A model generated the notes under the pieces. It saw nothing but the letters and a program-made list of their open reading frames with translations. It was not told the origin of the DNA and did no database searches. Positions 20,352-29,237 of a DNA stretch of 64,000 nucleotides are shown here, piece after piece. The stretch comes from CAWHQZ01 sp963831645 (GTDB taxonomy: Bacteria; Pseudomonadota; Alphaproteobacteria; Rhizobiales; Aestuariivirgaceae): assembly GCA_963831645.1 (NCBI GenBank), contig CAWHQZ010000034.1, positions 154,473 through 218,472 of the forward strand, in the 5' to 3' direction. The position numbers and the translations under genes were made by a program. Numbering within the stretch: position 1 is the stretch's first letter; the number at the start of each line of letters is the position of its first letter.

Positions 20352-20912
20352 ATGTTTTTGGACGAAACCGAACTTCGCACTCTTGGACTAAGGGCCTTTG
20401 GCACGCGCGTTCTGATTTCCAGCAAGGCATCGATTTACGGGGCACCGCGGATTTCGATCGGCAACAATGTGCGCATAGATGATTTTGCTGTCCTTTCAGC
20501 CGGTGAAGATGGCATCGAAATTGGAAACTATGTCCACATCGCGGTGGGCGCTACGCTCGTAGGCGCAGCAAAAATAACCCTTGGTGACTATTCCGGAGTT
20601 TCAACTCGGGTTAGTTTGTATTCCTCTAGCGACGACTATACCGGACAAACCATGACGAACCCCATGGTCCCTGCTGAACTAAAGAATGTTGATTCACGGC
20701 CCGTAAAACTGGGCAAACATGTAATCGTGGGATCAGGCACCATACTGCTTCCTGGGGTAAGTATAGGTGATGGATCGGCTATTGGTGCATTAAGTTTGGT
20801 CAGCACTGACGTTCCAGCTTCCCAAATCTACGGCGGAGTGCCGGCCAGATACCTCGGTCCACGCAATGCTGTTATATTTGAACTCGAAAAGCGCGTTCCA
20901 AGCCAGTCTTAA
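20352..20912 (+). CDS. Hexapeptide-repeat acyl/acetyltransferase
   Basis: Left-handed beta-helix transferase of 186 residues from ATG 20352, overlapping nothing but lying 9 bp after the aminotransferase. Repeats of the [LIV]GxxxxI type run through the middle (ISIGNNVRIDD, IEIGNYVHIAVGATLVG, GKHVIVGSGTILLPGVSIGD), ending in the usual YGGVPARYLGPR cap. The pair suggests N- or O-acylation of the amino sugar made by the upstream enzyme. Intact. Confidence 0.8.
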   Translation: MFLDETELRTLGLRAFGTRVLISSKASIYGAPRISIGNNVRIDDFAVLSAGEDGIEIGNYVHIAVGATLVGAAKITLGDYSGVSTRVSLYSSSDDYTGQTMTNPMVPAELKNVDSRPVKLGKHVIVGSGTILLPGVSIGDGSAIGALSLVSTDVPASQIYGGVPARYLGPRNAVIFELEKRVPSQS

Positions 20913-21009
20913 CCCGGTGCGGTGCCGTCTCGTACCGGTATTGGCGTTCGACGGAGTTGAACTCATCAGTCCGCACGATCGAACCTGAGCATATGAGTTT
21001 TGACGCTGC

Positions 21010-21165
21010 CCCCAACTTTCATCTTTCATCCAGTTGCGCCAGGGTGGAGATCGCGAGACCGGCCCCGCGCCAGTTGTCACTCCGGAAGACGAGTTGTCCG
21101 AGACGAACGGTGCCGCTTCGTGACGAAGCTCGAAGAGCCCGCTATCTTCGTCAAGGTCAGTGTCT
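21010..21165 (-). pseudogene. Remnant of a second glycoside-hydrolase gene
   Basis: Minus-strand translation gives LDEDSGLFELRHEAAPFV, then VFRSDNWRGAGLAIS, which aligns with residues about 54-92 of the glycoside hydrolase at 10785-13428 (FDERTGLFAIRHETAPII, FWRDEWRWAGLNIS). Only this piece is left; there is no start or barrel. A degenerate paralogue or duplication scrap. Confidence 0.55.
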
Positions 21166-21279
21166 CTTCATCTGTGGAAGGCCGTGACAGCTGCAATTAC
21201 CCAAGTATAGCGGCGGCAATGATGTGGCAAGCCTCGCCAATTCCTGCCAGGGTTCCTTCGGAATGGTTCACTATGCGCG

Positions 21280-21369
21280 CTGATCGTCGACGAGCTCGGC
21301 TATCTGCCGTTCGAGCCCAATGCGGCGCATCTCTTCTTCCAGCTCGTCTCGCGCCGCTACGAGCGCGGC
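21280..21369 (+). mobile_element. IstB (IS21 family) fragment
   Basis: Thirty codons read LIVDELGYLPFEPNAAHLFF, then QLVSRRYERG, the Walker B region of the IS21 helper ATPase IstB. No other IstB or IstA sequence flanks it. An insertion-sequence scrap lodged in front of the truncated methyltransferase. Confidence 0.7.
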
Positions 21370-21394
21370 CTTCAGCAATCCATGGCTCGAGAAA

Positions 21395-21829
21395 ATGGAA
21401 GTAACTGTGATCAGAGAACGGGTGGAGAAATGTGCCGACGCCATATTCGGACGACTGGATCAGAACGATGTTCTTTTTGTCGATTCCACCCATATGATTC
21501 GACCGCAGGGCGATGTCCTCCACGAGGTTCTACATCTGTTCGGCGCGTTGAGGTCTGGCGTCTTCATCCACGTCCACGACATTTTCACCCCCCGGGACTA
21601 TCCAAGAGAATGGGTTCTCGAAAGACGGCTTTTGTGGAACGAGCAATACTTGTTGGAAGCATTTCTTTGCTTCAACAGCAGTTTCAAGATCATGTGCGCG
21701 TCGAATTATCTTGCCCACGATCACAAGGACGAGTTTTGGGCGGCATTCCCCCAGGTCGTTGCCAATGCTGAGCCGGGAAGTATTTGGATTAAGAAGGTGA
21801 GCCGCACAGAGCCGAAAATTCTGCCATGA
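21395..21829 (+). pseudogene. C-terminal part of a class I SAM-dependent methyltransferase
   Basis: Reads VLFVDSTHMIRPQGDVLHEV, then GVFIHVHDIFTPRDYPREWV, then WNEQYLLEAFLCFN and SFKIMCASNYLAHDH to the stop at 21829. This is the distal half of a polysaccharide-locus methyltransferase; the SAM-binding glycine motif and N-terminus are missing, replaced by the IstB scrap. The frame is open, but the protein is probably not active. Confidence 0.6.
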
Positions 21830-21878
21830 GCAAACTTTGGGCTGGGACGAACGCAAGGCTATTGCTATTTCGAGTTAG

Positions 21879-23323
21879 CACTACTTTGGCGGATTTTAGC
21901 GACCTGGGATTCCCAAATCAGTTTTTCTGTGACTTATGGGTGGTCGGCTTTTGGAGGGGCCGACCATGGTTGGCAGGACGTCGGATTGGAGAGAGGAGCT
22001 TGGACGCTGGCTCAAGCCGTTTCTGGATCGGTTGGGTCACAAAGCGCGGCGACAGATGTGCCCGCTCTACGTGTCGGGGCTGATCGGTCCTGGCGATCGC
22101 AAGAGCATTCAGCCGATGGCGGAGCGGCTTGCGCTTGGCGAATATGATCAATTGCACCACTTCGTCGCGGCCGGGGTCTGGGATGCGACGCCGGTAGAGA
22201 CCGAACTGCTGGTTCAAGCGGATAGGCTCGTCGGCGGCAACGATGCCGTGCTGGTGATCGATGACACCGCGATTCCCAAGAAGGGCACGCATTCGGTGGG
22301 GGTCGCTCCGCAATACGCTTCGGCGCTGGGCAAGACCGCAACTGCCAGACCCTGGTATCGCTGACGCTGGCGCGCGGCGAAGTGCCGGTCATGTTGGCGT
22401 TGCGGTTGTTTCTTCCCGAGAGTTGGACGAGCAATCGGGCTCGGTTGAAGCGAGCGGGTGTTCCGGCCGAATATCGAACGGCACGGACGAAGCCGGAGAT
22501 GGCTCTGGCTGAGATCGATCGTGTCATCGCGGCCGGTGTGCGCTTTGGCTGCGTGCTGGCGGATGCCGGTTATGGGATGAGTGCGCCGTTCCGCCAGGGG
22601 CTCACGGCTCGCAAACTGGCCTGGGCAGTCGGTATCCCACGTCACCTCAAGGTTTACCCTGCCGATGTGCAGATGATCTGGCCGGTTGCCGGGCGCGGCC
22701 GTCCCCGGAAGCGGCACGTTCCTGACACTGTCTCGATCGCGGCCGAAGACATGCTGGCCAATGCCAAATGGCAAAAGGTCAGTTGGCGCACCGGCACGAA
22801 GGGAAAGCTCAAAGCTCATTTTGCTGCTGTCCGCGTGCGGGTCGCCGACGGACCGCCGCAGCGGATCAGGGACAAGGGCCAGCAGCATCTGCCAGGCGAC
22901 GAGGTCTGGCTCATCGGCGAACACAGGAGGTCGGGAGAGAAGAAATACTATCTCGCCAATCTGCCGGCGAAGACCGAGCTGCGCACCTTGGCGGCCACCA
23001 TCAAGGCGCGATGGATTTGCGAGCAGGCTCATCAGCAACTGAAAGAAGAACTCGGTCTCGATCACTTCGAGGGGCGATCCTGGCACGGCCTTACACCGTC
23101 ATGCGCTCATGACGATGATCGCTTACGCCTTCCTCCAGCATCGCCGCCTTGCAACAGCAAGGCGGAAAAAAAAGAATCGGTGGGCCACCGCCTCAGCCGA
23201 CGTTGCCGGCCGTTCGCCACGCCATCCTCGAGCTCATCGCTCGACCACCGCCGCAGCGATGCCCGCATTGTCGAAAATGGATTGGCAGCAAGCCGCAAGG
23301 TGAGTGAATCTGCCAAAGTAGTG
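21879..23323 (+). mobile_element. IS701-family insertion sequence, complete ends
   Basis: A 1,445-bp element bounded by 17-bp inverted repeats, CACTACTTTGGCGGATT at 21879 and CACTACTTTGGCAGATT (reverse complement) ending at 23323, 16 of 17 identical. Flanking tetranucleotides are TTAG and CTAG, both fitting the YTAR target rule I recall for IS701 but not identical, so the target duplication is imperfect. It encloses one frameshifted transposase. Confidence 0.85.
21966..23303 (+). pseudogene. IS701-family transposase, two frameshifts
   Basis: DDE transposase. First frame from ATG 21966: EYDQLHHFVAAGVWDA, VLVIDDTAIPKKGTHSVGV (first catalytic Asp). One base is missing near 22338 before NCQTLVSLTLARGEVP; the second frame runs through VLADAGYGMSAPFR and ARWICEQAHQQLKEELGLDH (catalytic Glu). 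One extra base near 23090 throws the last segment (MTMIAYAFLQHRR) back to the first frame, stop at 23303. Simple indels in an element with clean ends. Confidence 0.82.
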
Positions 23324-23399
23324 CTAGTATCCGTGTTCATTGGGGTGTGAGTAGTGGTCAAAGTAGACCAGATGGTTTGGCGCTTAGACTTAGACTAGA

Positions 23400-24060
23400 C
23401 TAGCTCGTCGCGCTGGCTGCGCGCGTACGTCGCTTGCGCGCCCAGCGGGCAAGACCCATCAATCCGAGTCCGCTGGCGAAAAGCGGGAGCGCAGCCGGAA
23501 CAGGAACCTCGCTGATCGAGATATTGTCGAGAATGGCGGACGCTTCACCCACAAGCGTCTTGTCGATGAATTTCAGCGCATGGGATGCCGCCGTCGCGGT
23601 GAACAGAACGCTGGCGATCGCCCCCAAACCCGGGCTTGAATAGGCTCGCGATACAGTCGTGATAACAACGTTGTCGAGCAGAACATCGAATACGTAGGGC
23701 GTCGTGTTCGGCCGGTCATCGCCGAAGTGATCAAACGTCAACAGGTAAGACTGGTTGGCTGTGAAGTTGGAAATCGTCGTTGTGCGCGGTGCCGTGCTCG
23801 GGCTGTTCATTGAGCGCCAGCGCCCTGTCGCCGTCGGCTGGGTTGATCACCAGTACCGCGGTACCTCCAAAGACCCAATTCGGGTCGCTGAGCGGGGGCA
23901 AGTGGTACTTGGTGTTGGGTCCCCATTTTTCGCTCCCTGCGATATGGGCCGGATCGGGCGCGGTGAGCGAGCTGAAATCTTCGCTGTAAATCACAGCCCC
24001 CATGGCCGGCGTGCCCGCCGCCAGGCAACAGAGCAAAGCGGAACCAGTAACCCTCTTCAT
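23400..24060 (-). pseudogene. Secreted protein with VPxPA/PEP-CTERM-like sorting tail, frameshifted
   Basis: Exported surface protein of about 219 residues when joined. Signal peptide MKRVTGSALLCCLAAG with cleavage near AMGA; the C-terminal tail is VPVPAALPLFASGLG followed by a short hydrophobic run and basic ARKRRTR, the tripartite arrangement recognised by exosortases. The N-terminal frame ends near DRALALN; the rest lies one base out of register from about 23808 (one insertion). The secretion ATPase at 9174-10025 is the partner usually found in such loci. Confidence 0.72.
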
Positions 24061-24186
24061 GTATTGCGCGTGCATGGGCCGTCCCCCATTGTTGAAATGC
24101 CGCATATCTGTCTATCACATCGTCCTGTTTTCTCAAGACGCCTCTTTTGGGGGTGGCAAGCGCTTCGACTGTGCGGCTTAAGCGAT

Positions 24187-24263
24187 TGGTACAGCTGGGT
24201 GGTCTCGAACCACCGACCTTCGGATCCACAATCCGACGCTCTAACCAACTGAGCTACAGCTGC
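24187..24263 (-). tRNA. tRNA-His (GTG)
   Basis: 77 nt including encoded CCA. The arms fold fully: acceptor GCAGCTG/CAGCTGT, anticodon stem TCGGA/TCCGA with loop TTGTGGA (anticodon GUG), T-stem GGTGG/CCACC with loop TTCGAGA. The base before position 1 is T, so no G-1 is encoded; position 1:72 is G:U and the discriminator is A73. This is the unusual alphaproteobacterial tRNA-His pattern. Confidence 0.95.
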
Positions 24264-24597
24264 ACTTGAGGGCTAATCGCACCTATGCCGAAAAGGGACG
24301 CTCAGTTCAAGTGCGGCCCCACTGGCCAGGGCCGTAGAGCAAACGGCCGCCTGGCCCGCAGGCCCGGCCATGCCGTCATCGGACCCTTGGGATCCGGCGG
24401 CGCTCGAATCATTCCTTGCGTCTTCGAAAGTGTGCCTTCAGCCCACGATCGAGTTGGTCAAGTAGAGCCTTGAGAGTTGGCCGGGCGGTGTGCCACAGCG
24501 GGCCGGAAATCCGCCGCCAGATTAATTTCCCTCCACGTTGTTTCCTTCGCCGTTCCTTTGGTGCTATGGCGTGTTCGGAACAAAACAGGAACACGAT
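24264..24597. other. Intergenic region with no gene seen
   Basis: About 330 bp upstream of tRNA-His and of the small phage-like gene. No supported ORF, RNA or repeat; presumably carries the tRNA promoter on the minus strand. Confidence 0.5.
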
Positions 24598-25023
24598 ATG
24601 GCAGGAAATGCAGGCCTGGGCCGGCCCAAAGGCTCCAGAAACAAGGCGACCGCCGAACTGATGGCTCTGGCGGCCGAGGGCGAGACGCCGGTCGAGTTCG
24701 GACTGCGCGTCATGCGCGACGGAGAGGCGACCATGGACCAGAGGCTCAATGCCGCCCGTTTCATCGCACCTTATCTCCACACCAGGCCGGCGCCCTCCTC
24801 GGAGCCGGTCATCGTCGAGCTTCCCGAGACGGAGACGGTCGACGGCGTGACCAAGGCCTGCGCGGCCGTGCTGCGCGCGGTCACCGGCGGCAAGGTCGCC
24901 GCAAACATCGGGCGCGATCTCGTGTCGATCCTCGATGTCCAGCGCAAGAGCCTCGAGCTACTGGAGATCGAGCGCCGGCTCGAGACGCTGGAGAGGACGA
25001 AAGGAGAAGGGCCAAATGCGTAG
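24598..25023 (+). CDS. Small phage-like protein with GRPKGSRNKAT N-terminus
   Basis: 141 residues from ATG 24598. The N-terminal GRPKGSRNKATAELM motif is the AT-hook-like start of the DUF5681/small-terminase-like group, and ARFIAPYLHTRPAP resembles the AAPYVHARLA segment of phage small-terminase relatives. The C-terminus is a probable coiled coil (LELLEIERRLETLER). It lies beside a tRNA gene, and its last codons overlap the next ORF. Function not demonstrated; likely from a mobile element. Confidence 0.6.
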   Translation: MAGNAGLGRPKGSRNKATAELMALAAEGETPVEFGLRVMRDGEATMDQRLNAARFIAPYLHTRPAPSSEPVIVELPETETVDGVTKACAAVLRAVTGGKVAANIGRDLVSILDVQRKSLELLEIERRLETLERTKGEGPNA

Positions 25024-25216
25024 CAGGCTCGAAAAACGGCTCGACAAGATCGCGGTGCAGAAACCCGGGCCGTTGAATATCGTCATCAACTGTTTTTGCG
25101 GTGAGTGCGAGCCCATGCCGTGGCCGCCGACGAAGCCTCCGGTCGTCACTCACACAGGCCCCGATGGGGAAGAGATCAGGGTCTACGACAACTGTCCGTT
25201 GGCCAAGCACTATTAA
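25016..25216 (+). CDS. Small hypothetical protein, 66 residues
   Basis: ATG 25016 overlaps the end of the preceding gene by 8 bp, with AAGGAGAAGG upstream as ribosome binding site. Basic N-terminus (MRSRLEKRLDKIAVQKPG) and three cysteines (CFCGEC) that might bind metal, then proline-rich MPWPPTKPP. I do not recognise it; the coupling suggests it belongs with the phage-like gene before it. Confidence 0.5.
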   Translation: MRSRLEKRLDKIAVQKPGPLNIVINCFCGECEPMPWPPTKPPVVTHTGPDGEEIRVYDNCPLAKHY

Positions 25217-25407
25217 GCCGTAGAAGGGGATCGCCTATTTTCACCTATTTTAGGCTAGCCGCCTCGCTCTCCCCCTCAGCCAGGCGGATTAACGTTAAGG
25301 CTCCGCGTCCACCGCCCAATCGAGGTTTCGATGGACGCTGGGCGGCAACATGGCTAGTTCTCCTCTCTTACGTGGACGGTGTTTGATCCACGCGGGGAGC
25401 CGATAGG

Positions 25408-27456
25408 GTGAGCGAGCAGGCGACACCCGTCATCAAAGATCTCGAAGGGCGCGACGCACCCTGTTTTCTGTGGGACGGCGCACGCCTGCGCATCGTGTGG
25501 GCCAACGCCGCAGGCCTGGCCGTGTTCGCCGCCGAGACGCTGTTCGACCTGATCGACCGCCCGTTCCACGTCACCGAGCCGGGCGCGGCGCGCATCGGCG
25601 AGCTGCAACCGGAGCTCGCTTCCGGAACTTCGCGCAAGGAGCTGCTGTCGTTCCCGTCCACCGGGCGGCTGGACCCGATGGCGTTCACCTGTTTTCAGCA
25701 TCCCCTGCCCGACGGCCGGCCGGGCATTCTGCTGGTCGGCGAACGAGCGGCGAGCGGCCGCTGGCCCGGCCTTTCGGAAGAGATGGCGCAGGCCTTCGAC
25801 GCCCTGCCGGTCGCGGCAATCCTGCTGGAAGCCGATGGCGCCATCAGCCAGCACAATCGTGCGGCCGAAGATTTCCTCGGCCACCTGGAGGAGCACACGC
25901 TCGCCGCGCTCTTCGCAGATGCCGCCGCGGCGGCGGATTTCATCCAGCGCCTGAGGAATGCCGGGCGGCTGGGCCAGGTGCGGCCGCTTGCCCTTCCGAT
26001 CGGCAGGCGCGAAGTACGCCTGGTGGCCGGCATGCTCGACGGTCCTTTCGGCGGCGGCGAGCGCTTCGTCATCACCCTGGAGGACGTGACCGAGCGGCGT
26101 GCTCTCGAACGATCGCTGTCGGTACGGCCGCGCGACAGAGCCACCGGAGGAGTGAAAGAACGGCAGGTAAAACCGGAGATTGCGCCACCGAGCGTTTCGC
26201 GGGCCGAGACGGCGGCCGCAGCGCCGACCCCGCCCGCCGCAGCGCCGCAACGCGCCGCGGAGATGGAGAAGACCCGCGAGACCACCGCCGCCGCGCCCGC
26301 AGCGCCGGAAGACTGGCGGCCCGACGATCGGGAGCTGCGCGCCATTCTCGACACGGCGAGCGACGGGATCGTGATGCTCGACGCCCAGGGCGACATCCGG
26401 TCATTCAGCGCCGGGGCCGAGGCATTGTTCGGAAAGCTCAAGGCCGACGTCATCGGGCAACCGTTCGAGGAGCTGCTGACCGCCGAAACGCGCAAGACGT
26501 TTCGCGACTATCTGTCGGGCATGGCCGATTCGGGCATGGCCTCGGTCTTCAACGACGGCCGCGAAGTGGAGGCGGTCGCCGGACCCGGCGGCAGCCTGCC
26601 GCTCTTCCTGACGCTCACCCGCTTCAAAGCCGACAGGAACGCGCGCTCCAACGCCGAGCAGGCGTTTTGCGCGGTGGTGCGCGACATCACCCAGTGGAAG
26701 AAGACCGAGGCGGAGCTGCGCCAGGCCAAGGACGAGGCCGAGCGCACCAGCTCGCAGAAATCGGAGTTTCTCGCCCGCATCTCGCACGAGCTCAGAACGC
26801 CGCTCAACGCCATCCTGGGCTTCTCGGAGGTCATGCGCCTGGAGCGCTTCGGCCGGATCCAGAACGAGAAATACCGCAGCTACGTGGACGACATCCACAC
26901 CAGCGGCGGGCACCTGCTGTCGCTGATCAACGACCTCCTCGACCTCTCCAAGGTGGAGGCGGGAAAGCTCGAGCTCGATTTCACCAGCGTCGATCTCTCG
27001 GAGGTGACCGATCAGGCGATCAGGACGCTCGCCGAACAGGCGCAGCGGTCGCGCGTCGTGCTGCGCAAGAACATCCCCGCCGACCTGCCGAGCGTCGTGG
27101 CCGATGCACGATCGACCCGCCAGATCATGCTCAATCTCCTCTCCAACGGCGTCAAGTTCACCGACCCCGGCGGGCAGGTCACCGTTTCGGCCCGGCTGAC
27201 CAAGGCGGGAGAGCTCGTGCTGCGCGTCAAGGACACCGGCGTCGGCATGAACGAGGAAGAGCTCAAGGATGCGCTGGAGCCATTCCGCAGGGTCATCAGC
27301 GATGCCCGCGGCAACGTCGAAGGCACGGGGCTCGGGCTGCCCCTGACCAAGGCGCTGACCGAGGCCAACCGGGCGCAGTTCTCGATCTCGAGCCAGCCCG
27401 GAAAGGGCACGATGGTGGAAATCACCTTCCCCACCACCCGCGTGCTCGCTGATTGA
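25408..27456 (+). CDS. PAS-domain sensor histidine kinase
   Basis: 682 residues from GTG 25408. No clear membrane helices, so probably cytoplasmic or membrane-associated. N-terminal PAS-like half, an Ala/Pro-rich linker at about 245-305, a PAS domain at about 305-435 (ILDTASDGIVMLDAQGDIR), HisKA with phospho-acceptor H460 in ARISHELRTPLNAILGF, then HATPase_c with N box (QIMLNLLSNGVKFT), G1 (DTGVGMNEEEL) and G2 (GTGLGLPLTKAL). The layout resembles alphaproteobacterial PleC/DivJ/PdhS-class kinases, but I cannot assign it to one. No response regulator is adjacent. Confidence 0.88.
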   Translation: MSEQATPVIKDLEGRDAPCFLWDGARLRIVWANAAGLAVFAAETLFDLIDRPFHVTEPGAARIGELQPELASGTSRKELLSFPSTGRLDPMAFTCFQHPLPDGRPGILLVGERAASGRWPGLSEEMAQAFDALPVAAILLEADGAISQHNRAAEDFLGHLEEHTLAALFADAAAAADFIQRLRNAGRLGQVRPLALPIGRREVRLVAGMLDGPFGGGERFVITLEDVTERRALERSLSVRPRDRATGGVKERQVKPEIAPPSVSRAETAAAAPTPPAAAPQRAAEMEKTRETTAAAPAAPEDWRPDDRELRAILDTASDGIVMLDAQGDIRSFSAGAEALFGKLKADVIGQPFEELLTAETRKTFRDYLSGMADSGMASVFNDGREVEAVAGPGGSLPLFLTLTRFKADRNARSNAEQAFCAVVRDITQWKKTEAELRQAKDEAERTSSQKSEFLARISHELRTPLNAILGFSEVMRLERFGRIQNEKYRSYVDDIHTSGGHLLSLINDLLDLSKVEAGKLELDFTSVDLSEVTDQAIRTLAEQAQRSRVVLRKNIPADLPSVVADARSTRQIMLNLLSNGVKFTDPGGQVTVSARLTKAGELVLRVKDTGVGMNEEELKDALEPFRRVISDARGNVEGTGLGLPLTKALTEANRAQFSISSQPGKGTMVEITFPTTRVLAD

Positions 27457-27560
27457 GCGGTTCCAAACCGGTGCACTTTTCGGCAAAGGCCCGCCCTCGG
27501 GCAATGACCCGGGGCGGCGCCCCTCGGCCAACCATACTTCGGCGCACCGTGCCATAGCGA

Positions 27561-29237
27561 ATGCGCGGCACACGGCACGGAAATGTCCTGTGGGCCGGCG
27601 GCGCGCTGTTCCTCAGCGCCTTCATGCTGTTGCCGCTGGCGGCGATCGTCGTTCTGGCGGCGACGCCCGAGGACCGCATCTGGTCGCACCTGGCATCGAC
27701 GGTGCTGCCGTCCTATTTCGCCCAGACCGCCCTCCTGATGGCCGGCGTCGGCCTGTCGACGCTGCTCATCGGAACCGCCACCGCCTGGCTCGTCACCCGC
27801 TACCAGTTTCCGCTGCGCCGGTTGTTCACCTGGGCGCTGGTCCTGCCCCTCGCCTTTCCGACCTACATCATCGCCTACGCCTACGTGCACTTGTTCGAAT
27901 ACGCGGGGCCGGTTCAGACGCAGCTGCGCAGCCTCATGGGGTGGTCCTCACCGCAGCAATACATGTTTCCCGAAGTCCGCTCCCTGGGCGGCGCCATACT
28001 GGTGCTGTCGCTGGTGCTCTTTCCCTATGTCTTTCTTACCGCCCGCGCGAGCTTCCTGCGCCAGAGCACGAGCCAGCTCGACGTCGCGCGCACCCTCGGC
28101 ACTACGCCGCTCCGCTCCTTCTTTTTCATCGCGCTGCCGCTCGCCCGGCCGGCCATTGCCGGCGGCGTCGGGCTGGCCATGATGGAATGCCTGAACGATA
28201 TCGGCGCCGTCGAGTTCTTCGGGGTGCGAACCCTGTCGGTGGGCATCTACGCGACCTGGCTCGGCAAGGGCAACCTGGCCGGAGCAGCGCAACTCGCCAC
28301 CGTCATGATGGCGTTCGTGCTCGTCATCATCCTGTGCGAGCGCTCGGCGCGGGCAAGTGAGGTCGCACACGGCATGTCGACCAGAGACCGACCGTTCCGC
28401 CGCATCGGGATCGCCGGCCCGGCCGGTTGGCTGGCGACCGCCGCCTGCTTCCTGCCGCTCCTGCTGGGCTTCCTGCTGCCGGCGGCGGTGCTGCTCTCAT
28501 TCGCCCTCGCCCGTCACCGACAGCTTTTCGAGCCGGCATTCCTCGCCGCGGCCGCCAACTCGCTGTCGGTCGCGGGGATCACCGCCGTGGTGGCCGTTCT
28601 CGCCGGAGTTTTCATGGCATACGCGCAAAAGATCGCCGGAAGCCGGCCGGTGAAGGCCGCCGCATGGCTGGTGACCGCCGGCTATGCCATGCCCGGCGCC
28701 GTGCTGGCGCTCGGCGTCCTGGTGCCGATGGCGGCGCTCGACAACGGCATCGACGCAGTCATGCGCGACTGGTTCGGACGATCGACAGGACTGCTGCTCA
28801 CGGGCAGCATGGCGGCGCTGGTGTTCGCCTATCTGGTGAGGTTTCTCGCGGTGTCGCTGGGAACATTCGAAGCCGGACTCACGCGCATCACGCCCAACCT
28901 TTCCCATGCCGCTCGCACGCTCGGCCGGGGACCGTTGCGCACGCTCCTCGAAGTGGAACTGCCGCTCCTGCGGCCGGCCTTCTTCACCGCCGCCCTGCTG
29001 GTCTTCGTCGAAACGATGAAAGAGCTGTCGGCGACCCTGATCCTGCGCCCGTTCAACTTCGAGACGCTGGCAACCCTCGTCTATGCCCAGGCGTCCCTCG
29101 ACCAGCTCGAGGAGACCGGGCTTGCAGCCCTGACCATCGTGGCGGCGGGCCTCGTGCCGGTGTTCCTCCTTTCGAGAATGGTCGCCGCCGGGCCGGCGCC
29201 GAAGGTGAAGAAAAACCGGGCGCCGCTCAGAACCTGA
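27561..29237 (+). CDS. Iron(III)-type ABC transporter permease (FbpB family)
   Basis: 558 residues with about 12 membrane helices in two BPD_transp_1 halves, as in FbpB/SfuB fused permeases. EAA-like loops follow the pattern ARTLGTTPLRSFFFIALPLA in the first half and ARTLGRGPLRTLLEVELPLL in the second. No substrate-binding protein or ATPase gene is adjacent, so the partners are elsewhere. The 3' end overlaps the convergent acetoacetyl-CoA synthetase by 11 bp. Substrate is inferred from family only. Confidence 0.88.
   Translation: MRGTRHGNVLWAGGALFLSAFMLLPLAAIVVLAATPEDRIWSHLASTVLPSYFAQTALLMAGVGLSTLLIGTATAWLVTRYQFPLRRLFTWALVLPLAFPTYIIAYAYVHLFEYAGPVQTQLRSLMGWSSPQQYMFPEVRSLGGAILVLSLVLFPYVFLTARASFLRQSTSQLDVARTLGTTPLRSFFFIALPLARPAIAGGVGLAMMECLNDIGAVEFFGVRTLSVGIYATWLGKGNLAGAAQLATVMMAFVLVIILCERSARASEVAHGMSTRDRPFRRIGIAGPAGWLATAACFLPLLLGFLLPAAVLLSFALARHRQLFEPAFLAAAANSLSVAGITAVVAVLAGVFMAYAQKIAGSRPVKAAAWLVTAGYAMPGAVLALGVLVPMAALDNGIDAVMRDWFGRSTGLLLTGSMAALVFAYLVRFLAVSLGTFEAGLTRITPNLSHAARTLGRGPLRTLLEVELPLLRPAFFTAALLVFVETMKELSATLILRPFNFETLATLVYAQASLDQLEETGLAALTIVAAGLVPVFLLSRMVAAGPAPKVKKNRAPLRT

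Noticed and set aside
25408..27456. Naming the kinase PleC, DivJ or PdhS
   Set aside because: Domain order fits the class but no member-specific feature could be verified by eye.
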